Shown: positions 1 to 5,667 of the stretch, in pieces
Position numbering within the stretch: position 1 is the stretch's first letter
Layout of the letters: every line of letters starts with the position of its first letter
Assembly (NCBI GenBank): GCA_039029915.1
Contig: JBCCFD010000434.1
Span: 1 to 6,803, forward strand
Length of the DNA stretch: 6,803 nt
Direction of reading: 5' to 3'
Source of the DNA: QQUD01 sp039029915
GTDB lineage: Bacteria > Chloroflexota > Anaerolineae > Promineifilales > Promineifilaceae
Position numbers and translations under genes: made by a program
The notes under the pieces: generated by a model
Databases searched by the model: none
The model's input: only the letters and a program-made list of their open reading frames with translations
Told to the model about the DNA's origin: nothing

Positions 1-762
1 CGATTGGATAATGGGAACCCTAAGAACTTTAATGAGGGTGGCAATAGTCGCAAAAGCATGATGCGTTCTGTTGAAAATAGCTTGAAACGACTCAATACAG
101 ATTACATCGACCTGCTATATCTTCACATGTGGGATTTTATGACGCCAGTTGAAGAGGTGATGGCCGGGCTGAATGATTTAGTGCGCTCTGGCAAGGTCCT
201 GTATGTTGGTTTTTCAGATTCACCCGCTTGGATTATTTCGTATGCGGTTGGTTTAGCCGAGCGTTATGGCTGGGCGCGACCGGTAGCAACTCAAACCCCG
301 TATAACTTTGCTAGCCGAGACCCAGAAAGAGCTATCCTGCCCATGGCAAAGGAAATGGGATTAACTTTAACAGCCTGGGGCTTATTAAGCGGCGGTGTGT
401 TAAGTGGAAAATACAATAATGAAAACGAAAGCGAAGAAAAACGGTATGAAACCGCTTCTGATAAGGGCAAGCTGCTCGCAGAAAAACTAGGGGAGATTAG
501 CAAGCGTCTCGATAAATCACCAGCCCAAATTGCTATTAATTGGGTGCGTCAACAGCAAAACGTTATTCCAATTTTGGGTGCCCGAACCGTGGCCCAGATT
601 GAAGATAATTTAGGAGTGCTATCTTTTGAGTTAGATGATGAAACGGTTACAGAATTAAGCCAACTTAATGAGTTTAAAGCTGGTTTTCCGCTAGATTTTC
701 TGACGGATGATCACGTTCGGGGCTTGATTTTTGGTGATTCATTTAAGCAGATTAAAACGTAA
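1..762 (+). CDS. Aldo/keto reductase, 5' truncated by window edge
   Basis: NADPH-dependent oxidoreductase of the aldo/keto reductase superfamily, expected to be a cytosolic TIM-barrel enzyme acting on aldehydes, ketones or sugars. The frame is open from base 1 (CGA) to TAA at 760-762, giving 253 visible residues. A TTG at position 4 is probably not the start, because full-length relatives have about 320-350 residues. The beginning of the barrel, with the family's catalytic Asp, Tyr and Lys, therefore lies outside the window. Visible motifs are the RLNTDYIDLLYLH strand ending in the catalytic-tetrad His (visible residue 42), the GKVLYVGFSD strand, the QTPYN strand, the AWGLLSGGVLSGKY loop and the C-terminal ILGARTVAQIEDNL segment (about 193-204). 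In the family, the Arg of that segment contacts the NADP 2'-phosphate. The substrate cannot be inferred. The gene converges on the kinase at 881-1477. Confidence 0.93.
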   Translation, partial: RLDNGNPKNFNEGGNSRKSMMRSVENSLKRLNTDYIDLLYLHMWDFMTPVEEVMAGLNDLVRSGKVLYVGFSDSPAWIISYAVGLAERYGWARPVATQTPYNFASRDPERAILPMAKEMGLTLTAWGLLSGGVLSGKYNNENESEEKRYETASDKGKLLAEKLGEISKRLDKSPAQIAINWVRQQQNVIPILGARTVAQIEDNLGVLSFELDDETVTELSQLNEFKAGFPLDFLTDDHVRGLIFGDSFKQIKT

Positions 763-764
763 GT

Positions 765-813
765 GAAACGAAGTGCCTGCTTTGAATAAAGCAATGATTA
801 TAAACTTCGTTTC
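765..813. repeat. Nested inverted repeat after the aldo/keto reductase gene
   Basis: Two perfect inverted repeats lie one inside the other, starting 2 bp after the reductase stop codon. The outer arms GAAACGAAGT (765-774) and ACTTCGTTTC (804-813) match over 10 bp. The inner arms TGCTTT (778-783) and AAAGCA (788-793) enclose a 4-nt loop. The location between convergent genes suits a two-way transcription terminator. Neither side has a clear run of T, so termination is an inference and the repeat is annotated only as structure. Confidence 0.55.
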
Positions 814-819
814 CTCAAG

Positions 820-868
820 GTTCCGAAGGGTTTATCTAACGCGTTTTTCAATTTAGAAGCCTCGGAAC
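820..868. repeat. Imperfect inverted repeat between convergent genes
   Basis: GTTCCGAAGG (820-829) is complementary to CCTCGGAAC (860-868), with one bulged base. It sits 12 bp beyond the stop codon of the kinase gene on the minus strand and just after the nested hairpin at 765-813. It could help end transcription from either side. It could also be a remnant of a dispersed repeat. No T-run is attached. Confidence 0.35.
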
Positions 869-880
869 ACATAGGGTTAC

Positions 881-1477
881 CTAATCGCCCGTATTTTTTA
901 ACGTCAACTCAAGAATTTGATTTAGGATCGATTGATAATTGACGTTTGCAAATGTCTCTGTGTTCACAAGGATGAGGTCGCCTTTCAATGGCATGGCAAG
1001 CGATTTGTTTTCGAGTGGGTCCTTGCGCCATTTTTGAATAACGGCCGTATCCCCATGCCCCGGATGCCTGTTTTCATGAATGGCGCGATGTTCAAATCGC
1101 CTGAAGCAAGTTTGAAAACTGGCCTGGCACACAATTTGGATGATTTTGGCGTCTGTTTTTTCTTGTAAATGATTGAATTGGGGTGTAGACACATCTGGGG
1201 CAAATAAATTGTCCATGATAACCGCCCCGTTGGCATTGAGCTGGCTTGTGGCGAAATGAAACATCAGTTGGATCGTAGCCACACCTAACTTGCTGGCCCA
1301 GGCTCGATCTGACCAGCCAAGCTCGTCGAACAAAATCTCCCGAATAGCGTCCTTGCTGAGGACCGGTATTGAGAGCTGTTGCCCTAACCATGCGGCCAGC
1401 GTAGATTTTCCCGATGCCGGTAAGCCCGTAATAATGATCAGCAAATTTTGACAGTTGATGTTGACGGAAGAATTCAT
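881..1477 (-). CDS. P-loop ATPase/kinase of the AAA_33 type
   Basis: Predicted small P-loop phosphotransferase, 198 residues from the chosen ATG, with unknown substrate. The N-terminus has strand LLIIITG followed by Walker A GLPASGKST (18-26). The SKDAIREIL motif (41-49) is typical of the AAA_33 family, in which the Asp helps position substrate or Mg. VIMDN (86-90) is Walker B-like. Arg-rich segment 126-137, followed by RHPGHGD (137-143), resembles the lid and C-terminal motif of this family. The open frame extends upstream to a TTG at 1546, but those 23 residues (KRKNPYKFLCITC region) look unlike the family. ATG 1477, just before the first beta strand, is therefore preferred, although it lacks a clear Shine-Dalgarno. 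The family includes predicted nucleotide, sugar and aminoglycoside kinases and zeta-toxin-like proteins. No antitoxin-like gene is adjacent. An 83-bp mobile element lies 69 bp upstream. Confidence 0.85.
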   Translation of the reverse strand: MNSSVNINCQNLLIIITGLPASGKSTLAAWLGQQLSIPVLSKDAIREILFDELGWSDRAWASKLGVATIQLMFHFATSQLNANGAVIMDNLFAPDVSTPQFNHLQEKTDAKIIQIVCQASFQTCFRRFEHRAIHENRHPGHGDTAVIQKWRKDPLENKSLAMPLKGDLILVNTETFANVNYQSILNQILELTLKNTGD

Positions 1478-1546
1478 ACAGGTTATACACAAAAATTTGT
1501 ATGGATTCTTTCTTTTTACGCTCGTGCCGCAAAATAATTTTCTCAA

Positions 1547-1629
1547 TAGGACTTACGCAAATAGCGGTCACTGAGCCTGTCGAAGTGACTTTCTTAACCC
1601 TTCGACAGGCTCAGGGTGCGTAAGTCCTG
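1547..1629. mobile_element. MITE-like element with 13-bp terminal repeats and 5-bp flanking duplication
   Basis: Terminal inverted repeats are TAGGACTTACGCA (1547-1559) and TGCGTAAGTCCTG (1617-1629). They match over 12 bp and differ only at the outermost base. The 5-bp sequence CTCAA lies immediately outside both ends (1542-1546 and 1630-1634), as expected for a target-site duplication. The 83-bp body has no coding capacity and contains a separate palindrome (1571-1614). I recall termini beginning GGACTTACGCA from insertion sequences and MITEs of cyanobacteria and other environmental bacteria, but no database was searched. The element occupies the divergent spacer between the kinase and the membrane-protein gene, so it may affect either promoter. 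No transposase gene is in the window. Confidence 0.7.
1571..1614. repeat. REP-like palindrome, copy 1 (nested in the MITE)
   Basis: CTGAGCCTGTCGAAG (1571-1585) and CTTCGACAGGCTCAG (1600-1614) are perfect 15-bp complements with a 14-nt loop, so a strong hairpin can form on either strand. The left arm also lies within a smaller palindrome, GTCACT (1567-1572) with AGTGAC (1584-1589), which would compete with the larger stem. A second, diverged copy lies at 5668-5726. I recall this arm sequence as a dispersed palindrome in many environmental bacterial genomes; that is recollection, not a search result. Confidence 0.75.
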
Positions 1630-1713
1630 CTCAAATAAAATCAAGTTAATCAATTTTCCGATCTTGCCTGGAAGGATTTGATGAAAGGGACGCTTGATAC
1701 CCTCAAATAAAAT
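1630..1713 (+). repeat. 12-bp direct repeat CTCAAATAAAAT, two copies
   Basis: CTCAAATAAAAT occurs at 1630-1641 and again at 1702-1713, 72 bp apart. The first copy includes the right-hand target duplication of the mobile element. The second lies 26 bp before the membrane-protein ATG. The pair could mark an older insertion or excision, or be chance in AT-rich DNA. Confidence 0.4.
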
Positions 1714-1739
1714 GATGAAAAAGGTCGGTTGAAAATTTG

Positions 1740-2234
1740 ATGTTTAAAATTGGTTTCAGGGCCGGGGTTTGGGTTGGTATAACTTGGGGCACATTATTTA
1801 GCCTAATTTTCTCCATTTTATGGAATTTGGTGCCAACAATTTTGCTTTTTGATGAGCTTTCCCAGGTTTCAAACGCTTTTAAATCCCCTATGGAGCTGAT
1901 TCTCATTCCATGGGCGCCGCTTATCTTGTCACATGTCTTTATTTTAGGGGCGCTTGGTGGGGGGCTTGCTTATTTGATTGACAAGCCCGGGCTCGGTTTT
2001 TTACGAAAGCGATGGGTCAACGTTTATATAACAATCTGGGTTGGCATTTTAATCATTTTGACTGCGATTGTGTGGACAGCAAATCAATTTTTCTTCAACC
2101 AGCTCCTTGCTGAGAAGCGAGAATTAGAATGGGTGCCCCTCCTGTTGTGGACAACATACGGGGCAATTATATTTACTGCATTGGTTCAAAGGTTAAAGCG
2201 TGCTTTCCGCGGCAAGCTAATCAAGTTGGAATGA
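1740..2234 (+). CDS. Hypothetical integral membrane protein, four predicted helices
   Basis: I do not recognise this 164-residue protein. Four hydrophobic segments are visible: about 8-37, 53-80, 94-119 and 131-150. The second contains a glycine-rich stretch, LGALGGGLAYL. A short basic loop, FLRKRW (87-92), follows helix 2, and the C-terminus is basic (RLKRAFRGKLIK). By the positive-inside rule, both would face the cytoplasm. A Trp-rich first helix and no cleavable signal peptide suggest an inner-membrane protein with both ends inside. ATG 1740 is chosen over the TTG directly before it at 1737. Neither has a well-placed Shine-Dalgarno, as the nearest AAGG is about 16 nt upstream. It is the only gene on its strand between the mobile element and a convergent hydrolase, so context gives no functional clue. 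Codon pattern and membrane-like composition make it a credible gene. Confidence 0.75.
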   Translation: MFKIGFRAGVWVGITWGTLFSLIFSILWNLVPTILLFDELSQVSNAFKSPMELILIPWAPLILSHVFILGALGGGLAYLIDKPGLGFLRKRWVNVYITIWVGILIILTAIVWTANQFFFNQLLAEKRELEWVPLLLWTTYGAIIFTALVQRLKRAFRGKLIKLE

Positions 2235-2271
2235 TCGAATGCGGGCTGGTGGTGCGTGGCATCAAGCGGGT

Positions 2272-3126
2272 TTAAAGACGCTCTTGAACCCATGTATCGA
2301 TCAATTCAAATATTTCTTCACGATTCGTTTCGTTGAAATTTTCGTGGTAGTTGTCAGGATAGTAATGTGTTGTTAGCTTTTCTTGATTCATAAGCCCAAT
2401 CAGCCGTCGGCATTCTGGGGCATCGGAGAGCTTGTCGTCACCAGCTACAAAAAAGATAGTGGGATGATTCCAACGGCTCATCTGGTCGGGGAGATACTGC
2501 TGCGCCTTGAGTAACTCAGAGCCGAATCGGGCAGAAACGGCCGTTGCGCGATAATCATCTGCTGCGTCTGCATGGTGCCGAGCAGTAATCTCAGCATCGT
2601 GGGTTAAAAAGTCTGTAAAATCTTCAACTGGTACCTGTAAATTAGGGGTAAAACGGGATAAAACGCCAGAAAGAGATTCCACAATACCAGGTAGCTTGAT
2701 GGCATTAGCGTAGTATGGAGATGACATGATAAAGCCTTTAATGGCTGGCTCCAGTTCCGTGACGCGGCGCAGCCCGTAATGGGTCAAAATGAGCGCTCCC
2801 ATTGAATGCCCCATCAAGAAGATTGGTAAATCAGGAAAAGTTTGCTTCGTCCATTCAATAAAAAGAACCAAATCATCTAAAAAGACATCAAAGCTAGGGA
2901 TAAACACTTTCTTTTTACGATCGTGGCCGTTCATATCATAGCTAACGGTCGTAATCCCTTTTTCTTTAAAATAAAGCGCAGGGGTACAGTAATCACCCGC
3001 ATGGGCCATGCCGCCATGAATGGCAATGAAAACTGCTTTTGCACCGTCCGCCTGCCAAATGTGAATGTCGCGGCTTACGCCGTCTGAGCAAACCAAAGCG
3101 GCCATCTGATCTTCATGAAATCGCAT
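2272..3126 (-). CDS. Alpha/beta hydrolase, monoacylglycerol lipase/lysophospholipase-like
   Basis: Serine hydrolase of 284 residues with the Hydrolase_4 (serine aminopeptidase S33 / monoacylglycerol lipase) pattern, likely cleaving an ester, thioester or lactone in the cytosol. No signal peptide is seen. The oxyanion strand is VFIAIHGGMAH (His37-Gly39). The nucleophile elbow is GHSMGA, with Ser108. The acid is probably Asp231 in the AGDDKLSD loop. The catalytic His is His261 in DNYHEN. The usual GHGxS motif after beta-4 is altered to NGHDRKKK (66-73), followed by the FDVFLDDL segment typical of the family. The ATG at 3126-3124 is supported by AGGAGA six bases upstream. The gene ends 37 bp from the convergent membrane-protein gene and is divergent from the first SDR across a spacer with tandem repeats. 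Natural substrate is unknown. Confidence 0.9.
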   Translation of the reverse strand: MRFHEDQMAALVCSDGVSRDIHIWQADGAKAVFIAIHGGMAHAGDYCTPALYFKEKGITTVSYDMNGHDRKKKVFIPSFDVFLDDLVLFIEWTKQTFPDLPIFLMGHSMGALILTHYGLRRVTELEPAIKGFIMSSPYYANAIKLPGIVESLSGVLSRFTPNLQVPVEDFTDFLTHDAEITARHHADAADDYRATAVSARFGSELLKAQQYLPDQMSRWNHPTIFFVAGDDKLSDAPECRRLIGLMNQEKLTTHYYPDNYHENFNETNREEIFELIDTWVQERL

Positions 3127-3132
3127 CCTGTT

Positions 3133-3138
3133 TCTCCT
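3133..3138 (-). promoter_or_regulatory. Shine-Dalgarno of the alpha/beta hydrolase
   Basis: The minus strand reads AGGAGA here, six bases before the ATG at 3126-3124. It is one of only two clear Shine-Dalgarno sites in the window and fixes the hydrolase start. Confidence 0.8.
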
Positions 3139-3174
3139 GCCTGTTGATCGAAATATTGGTATAGTGGGAGTATA

Positions 3175-3238
3175 TCAGTTATTGAGCAAATCAGTAGCTT
3201 AGTAAATCAGTCATTCAGTAAATCAGTCATTTAGAAAG
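3175..3238. repeat. Four tandem 16-bp repeats in the hydrolase/SDR divergent spacer
   Basis: Four consecutive 16-bp units begin at 3175, 3191, 3207 and 3223, and all start with TCAGT. The third unit, TCAGTCATTCAGTAAA, is the cleanest. The fourth shares its first nine bases, and the second shares its TCAGT start and AGTAAA end. The first is the most diverged. The array fills much of the 169-bp spacer between two divergent genes, so it overlaps the region where their promoters should lie. It could vary in copy number by slippage or hold a repeated protein-binding site. There are no spacers between units, so it is not a CRISPR array. Confidence 0.8.
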
Positions 3239-3285
3239 CCGTCGGTAGAGTGAAAAACAGACGCACTGATCAACTGTTAAACAAT

Positions 3286-3289
3286 GGAG
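3286..3289 (+). promoter_or_regulatory. Shine-Dalgarno of the first SDR gene
   Basis: GGAG ends six bases before the ATG at 3296. An earlier ATG at 3284-3286 reads ATG GAG TGA and stops at once, so the 3296 start is well supported. Confidence 0.7.
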
Positions 3290-3295
3290 TGAAAC

Positions 3296-4102
3296 ATGGA
3301 ATCTTTTGATATCTCGTCCTTATTCTCTGTCAAAGGGAAAGTGGCGTTAGTCACCGGTGGCTCACGCGGTATTGGGCTAATGATTGCTCGAGGTTATGTG
3401 GCGAATGGGGTAAAGGTGTACATTTCGTCCAGAAAATCAACGGTGTGTGAAAAAGTCGCTGAGGAGCTGTCCCAATTCGGGGACTGTGTGGCTATTCCCG
3501 CTAACTTAGCCACCAATGAAGGACGACAAACCTTGGTCTCGGGGATTAAGGAACGAGAGGAAAAGCTTGATATTTTGGTAAATAACGCGGGGGCGGCTTG
3601 GGGTGCACCGTTCAATGAGTTTCCTGAACAGGGGTATGATCGAACATTTGACCTCAATGTCAAATCTTTGTTCTTATTGACCCGTGATTTGGTTAGCCTC
3701 CTTGAAAGTGCAGCCTCTGCAGCAGATCCAGCCCGAGTGATTAATATTGGCTCAATTGATGGCCTGTCTGTGCCAACTATGGATAATTTCCCCTATGCGG
3801 CCAGTAAAGCGGCCGTGCACCATTTTACGCGCGTTTTAGCGGCTGAATTAGGACGTCGGCACATCACCGTGAACGCTATCGCCCCGGGCCCGTTTGAAAG
3901 CCAAATGACCAAATTTTTCCTTAGAAATGAGGAGATGCGCCAAGAGATAGCCAAATCTTGCCCAATTGGTCGCATTGGAGAACCTGAAGATATGGCTGGC
4001 ATTGCAATCTACTTGGCCTCAAGAGCCGCTGCCTACGTTAATGGGGCTGTTATTCCCGTAGACGGGGGTATTATTGTGAATAAGCGTGGGGATTTGTTCT
4101 AA
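3296..4102 (+). CDS. Short-chain dehydrogenase/reductase, RhlG-like
   Basis: Classical SDR oxidoreductase of 268 residues with a complete Rossmann fold. The cofactor motif is TGGSRGIG (20-27), followed by Arg24 and Arg46 (SSRKS), which favour NADP(H). NNAG is at 96-99. The catalytic tetrad is Asn121, Ser153, Tyr167 and Lys171 (YAASK). AIAPGP follows at 194-199, and the protein ends with the family's VDGG segment. The combination FGDCVAIPANL, NNAGAAWGAP and ESAASAADPARVINIGS closely resembles my memory of Pseudomonas RhlG, a beta-ketoacyl reductase linked to rhamnolipid and polyhydroxyalkanoate precursors. The exact substrate is inference, as RhlG-like proteins are common in genomes without rhamnolipids. 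It is followed by a second SDR on the same strand after 102 bp, so the two may be co-transcribed. Confidence 0.93.
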   Translation: MESFDISSLFSVKGKVALVTGGSRGIGLMIARGYVANGVKVYISSRKSTVCEKVAEELSQFGDCVAIPANLATNEGRQTLVSGIKEREEKLDILVNNAGAAWGAPFNEFPEQGYDRTFDLNVKSLFLLTRDLVSLLESAASAADPARVINIGSIDGLSVPTMDNFPYAASKAAVHHFTRVLAAELGRRHITVNAIAPGPFESQMTKFFLRNEEMRQEIAKSCPIGRIGEPEDMAGIAIYLASRAAAYVNGAVIPVDGGIIVNKRGDLF

Positions 4103-4110
4103 AGAAACAG

Positions 4111-4131
4111 GTAATTCGTAATTGGTAATTG
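4111..4131 (+). repeat. Three tandem 7-bp repeats, GTAATTC/G
   Basis: GTAATTC, GTAATTG and GTAATTG follow one another directly, starting nine bases after the first SDR stop codon. A sequence AGTCATTCA follows at 4132-4140, shared with the third 16-bp unit at 3207-3222. This suggests the two SDR spacers contain related AT-rich repeat material. Confidence 0.6.
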
Positions 4132-4172
4132 AGTCATTCACTTTATCGTTTGTGAATTCAGTAATAACCAAT

Positions 4173-4204
4173 ATACAAATAGACTAAGATACAAATACAC
4201 ATTT
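4173..4204 (+). repeat. Two 16-bp tandem units directly before the second SDR
   Basis: ATACAAATA occurs at 4173-4181 and 4189-4197, and the full 16-bp units match at 11 of 16 positions. The second unit ends at the base before the ATG at 4205. The 16-bp period equals that of the array at 3175-3238, although the sequence differs. It occupies the place where a Shine-Dalgarno would be expected, and none is visible. Confidence 0.45.
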
Positions 4205-4972
4205 ATGACTGATTCAATTTTTTCACTATCAAATAATATCGCGTTGGTGACGGGTGCCAGTCAAGGGCTAGGTTTTGAAATTGCGAAGGGCTTTTGGGAA
4301 GCGGGTGCGCATGTTATTTTAAACGGCCGTTCCCAACCCCGTCTCGAAACGGCTATCCATCAAATTTCGGAAACAGGCGACCGTTTGACCAGCCTGCCGT
4401 TTGATGTTTCAGACGCTCAGGCTGTTGAGGCTGCCTTTCAAACGCTGCAGACCAATTACGGCCGTTTAGATATCCTCGTCAATAATGTAGGTATTCGCGA
4501 TAGACGCAGTTTACAAGAATTTGATATTGATGCCATCGACAAGATGTGGCAAGTCAATTTAAGAGGGCCGATGCTCCTTGCCCAGCAGGCTGCCCAAATG
4601 ATGATCGAGCAAGAATACGGCCGTATTATCAATTTGACCTCGATAGCCGGGTTCATCTCAAATGCGAATGACACCGTCTACACAACGATGAAAGGGGGGC
4701 TAACCGCGCTAACTCGAGCTTTAGCCGCTGATCTGGGCCCTCACAAAATCAACGTCAATGGGATCGCCCCCGGCTATTTTGCCACTGAAACCAACCAATA
4801 TATGGTGGAAAAACAGTTTACTTGGGATTGGCTTAAGCAGCGGACGTCATTACAGCGGTGGGGTAACCCAGAAGAGATTGTCGGAACGGCCGTGTTTCTT
4901 GCTTCACCGGCTTCTTCTTATGTTACTGGGCATATTTTAGCGGTTGATGGGGGATATTTAGCTCACTGGTGA
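4205..4972 (+). CDS. Short-chain dehydrogenase/reductase, gluconate 5-dehydrogenase-like
   Basis: Classical SDR of 255 residues. The cofactor motif is TGASQGLG (16-23), and Arg42 in LNGRS at the end of beta-2 suggests NADP(H). NNVG (93-96) replaces the usual NNAG. The catalytic tetrad is Asn118, Ser146, Tyr159 and Lys163 (YTTMK). GIAPGYF and the terminal VDGGYLAHW complete the fold. The pattern FSLSNNIALVTGASQGLGFEIAKG with HVILNGR resembles gluconate 5-dehydrogenase/sugar-acid reductases, but this subgroup is broad and the substrate is uncertain. The upstream AT-rich sequence lacks a Shine-Dalgarno, so translation may rely on coupling to the first SDR or on an unstructured leader. The last 10 bp overlap the 3' end of thiN on the opposite strand. 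The two SDRs are different subfamilies rather than a recent duplication. Confidence 0.92.
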   Translation: MTDSIFSLSNNIALVTGASQGLGFEIAKGFWEAGAHVILNGRSQPRLETAIHQISETGDRLTSLPFDVSDAQAVEAAFQTLQTNYGRLDILVNNVGIRDRRSLQEFDIDAIDKMWQVNLRGPMLLAQQAAQMMIEQEYGRIINLTSIAGFISNANDTVYTTMKGGLTALTRALAADLGPHKINVNGIAPGYFATETNQYMVEKQFTWDWLKQRTSLQRWGNPEEIVGTAVFLASPASSYVTGHILAVDGGYLAHW

Positions 4973-5604
4973 GTCGTGTGGACACACAAAAGCAAACCAG
5001 AAGTGATTTTAACGGTGGCTATTGCTTGGGTGAGCACATTGCTTATGCCGCGAGCTGGGCCAAAGGCTAAACGCTCATTGACCAATGGATATTGCAGTCC
5101 ATCTGTTGACTCGAAATAAACGTCATCTTTTAGCGGAATCAACGACACCGTGTCACCAATGGCACCGTGAATATTCGTTTCATCATAGACAAGCCACGCT
5201 TTTTCTGTCTGGGTAATCAGGTGAATCGTGTGATTTTTTAACTTAGGATGGGTGAGGAGCAGAATATTGGCTAAAGTTTGATCGAGTCTGCCGCCTAATG
5301 TGCCAAAAAGCAAGATTTCTTTCGAAAAGGCTTCAATGGCAAAAAGCAGTGCTAGCTCTAAATCTGTTTCATTTTTTTCGGCAGGGTGGGCATGGATTTT
5401 GCAGTTTGCGGTGTCTAACCAAGCGCGGATGTTACTATTTATTGAGTCTAAGTCACCAATGAGGTGATTAGGTGGGTGATTGAGTCGAAAGAGATGACGG
5501 CTTCCCCCGTTGGCGGCAATGACGGCCGTTGCTGTTTCCAGATACGGCCGTATCCACGCCACCTCATCAATAACGCCATTTGCAAAAATTAGAACGGACA
5601 TCAT
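4963..5604 (-). CDS. thiN: Thiamine pyrophosphokinase
   Basis: Cytosolic enzyme that transfers pyrophosphate from ATP to thiamine, giving thiamine pyrophosphate and AMP, the final salvage step for this cofactor. The 213-residue length is normal for the family. The catalytic domain shows IFANG (6-10), AANGGSRHL (30-38), IGDLDS (49-54, acidic Mg/ATP site), EKNETDLELAL (76-86) and GTLGGRLDQTLAN (101-113). The C-terminal thiamine-binding domain contains GDTVSLIPL and FGPARGISNV. The Asp common before IGDxDS is Asn46 here. Two ATG codons in a row (5604 and 5601) can each start the protein, and a TTG at 5610 is less likely. No Shine-Dalgarno is visible, and a 13-bp inverted repeat covers the first ATG. 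No TPP riboswitch is recognisable upstream. The gene follows the ABC subunit on the same strand after 143 bp. Confidence 0.93.
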   Translation of the reverse strand: MMSVLIFANGVIDEVAWIRPYLETATAVIAANGGSRHLFRLNHPPNHLIGDLDSINSNIRAWLDTANCKIHAHPAEKNETDLELALLFAIEAFSKEILLFGTLGGRLDQTLANILLLTHPKLKNHTIHLITQTEKAWLVYDETNIHGAIGDTVSLIPLKDDVYFESTDGLQYPLVNERLAFGPARGISNVLTQAIATVKITSGLLLCVHTTHQ

Positions 5605-5636
5605 TGCCAATTGTCAGTCGACAATTGGCAATTGTC
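5603..5636 (-). repeat. Alternating inverted repeats over the thiN start codon
   Basis: ATTGCCAATTGTC (5603-5615) and GACAATTGGCAAT (5620-5632) are perfect 13-bp complements around a 4-nt loop. A third arm, CAATTGTC (5629-5636), can pair instead with GACAATTG (5620-5627) around a single base. The two stems are mutually exclusive in a transcript, although the second has too short a loop to form fully. In thiN mRNA the first stem would include two bases of the ATG at 5604-5602. Confidence 0.75.
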
Positions 5637-5667
5637 AATGGCTCAAGCACCATGATGAGAGCGGCGG

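Noticed and set aside
932..1168. Plus-strand open frame of 78 codons
   Set aside because: It is antisense to the 3' part of the kinase gene, with a Cys- and Phe-rich composition and no domain.
881..1477. Zeta-type toxin of a toxin-antitoxin pair
   Set aside because: The P-loop and SKD motif fit a general AAA_33 kinase. No small antitoxin gene is next to it, as the upstream space holds a MITE and the downstream neighbour is a convergent reductase.
1092..1571. Long minus-strand open frame of about 159 codons overlapping the kinase gene
   Set aside because: It lies in a shifted frame of the kinase gene, has no recognisable motif and would have to begin inside the MITE. The other frame carries a full Walker A and family motifs.
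3144..3165. Sigma-70 promoter from TTGATC and TATAGT
   Set aside because: The spacing is only 10 bp, too short for a functional -35/-10 pair.
3175..3238. Possible CRISPR array
   Set aside because: The 16-bp units follow one another without spacers, and no cas gene is present.
4758..4940. Plus-strand open frame of 60 codons in the second SDR
   Set aside because: It is an alternative frame inside a complete SDR with all catalytic residues, and no independent start signal is visible.
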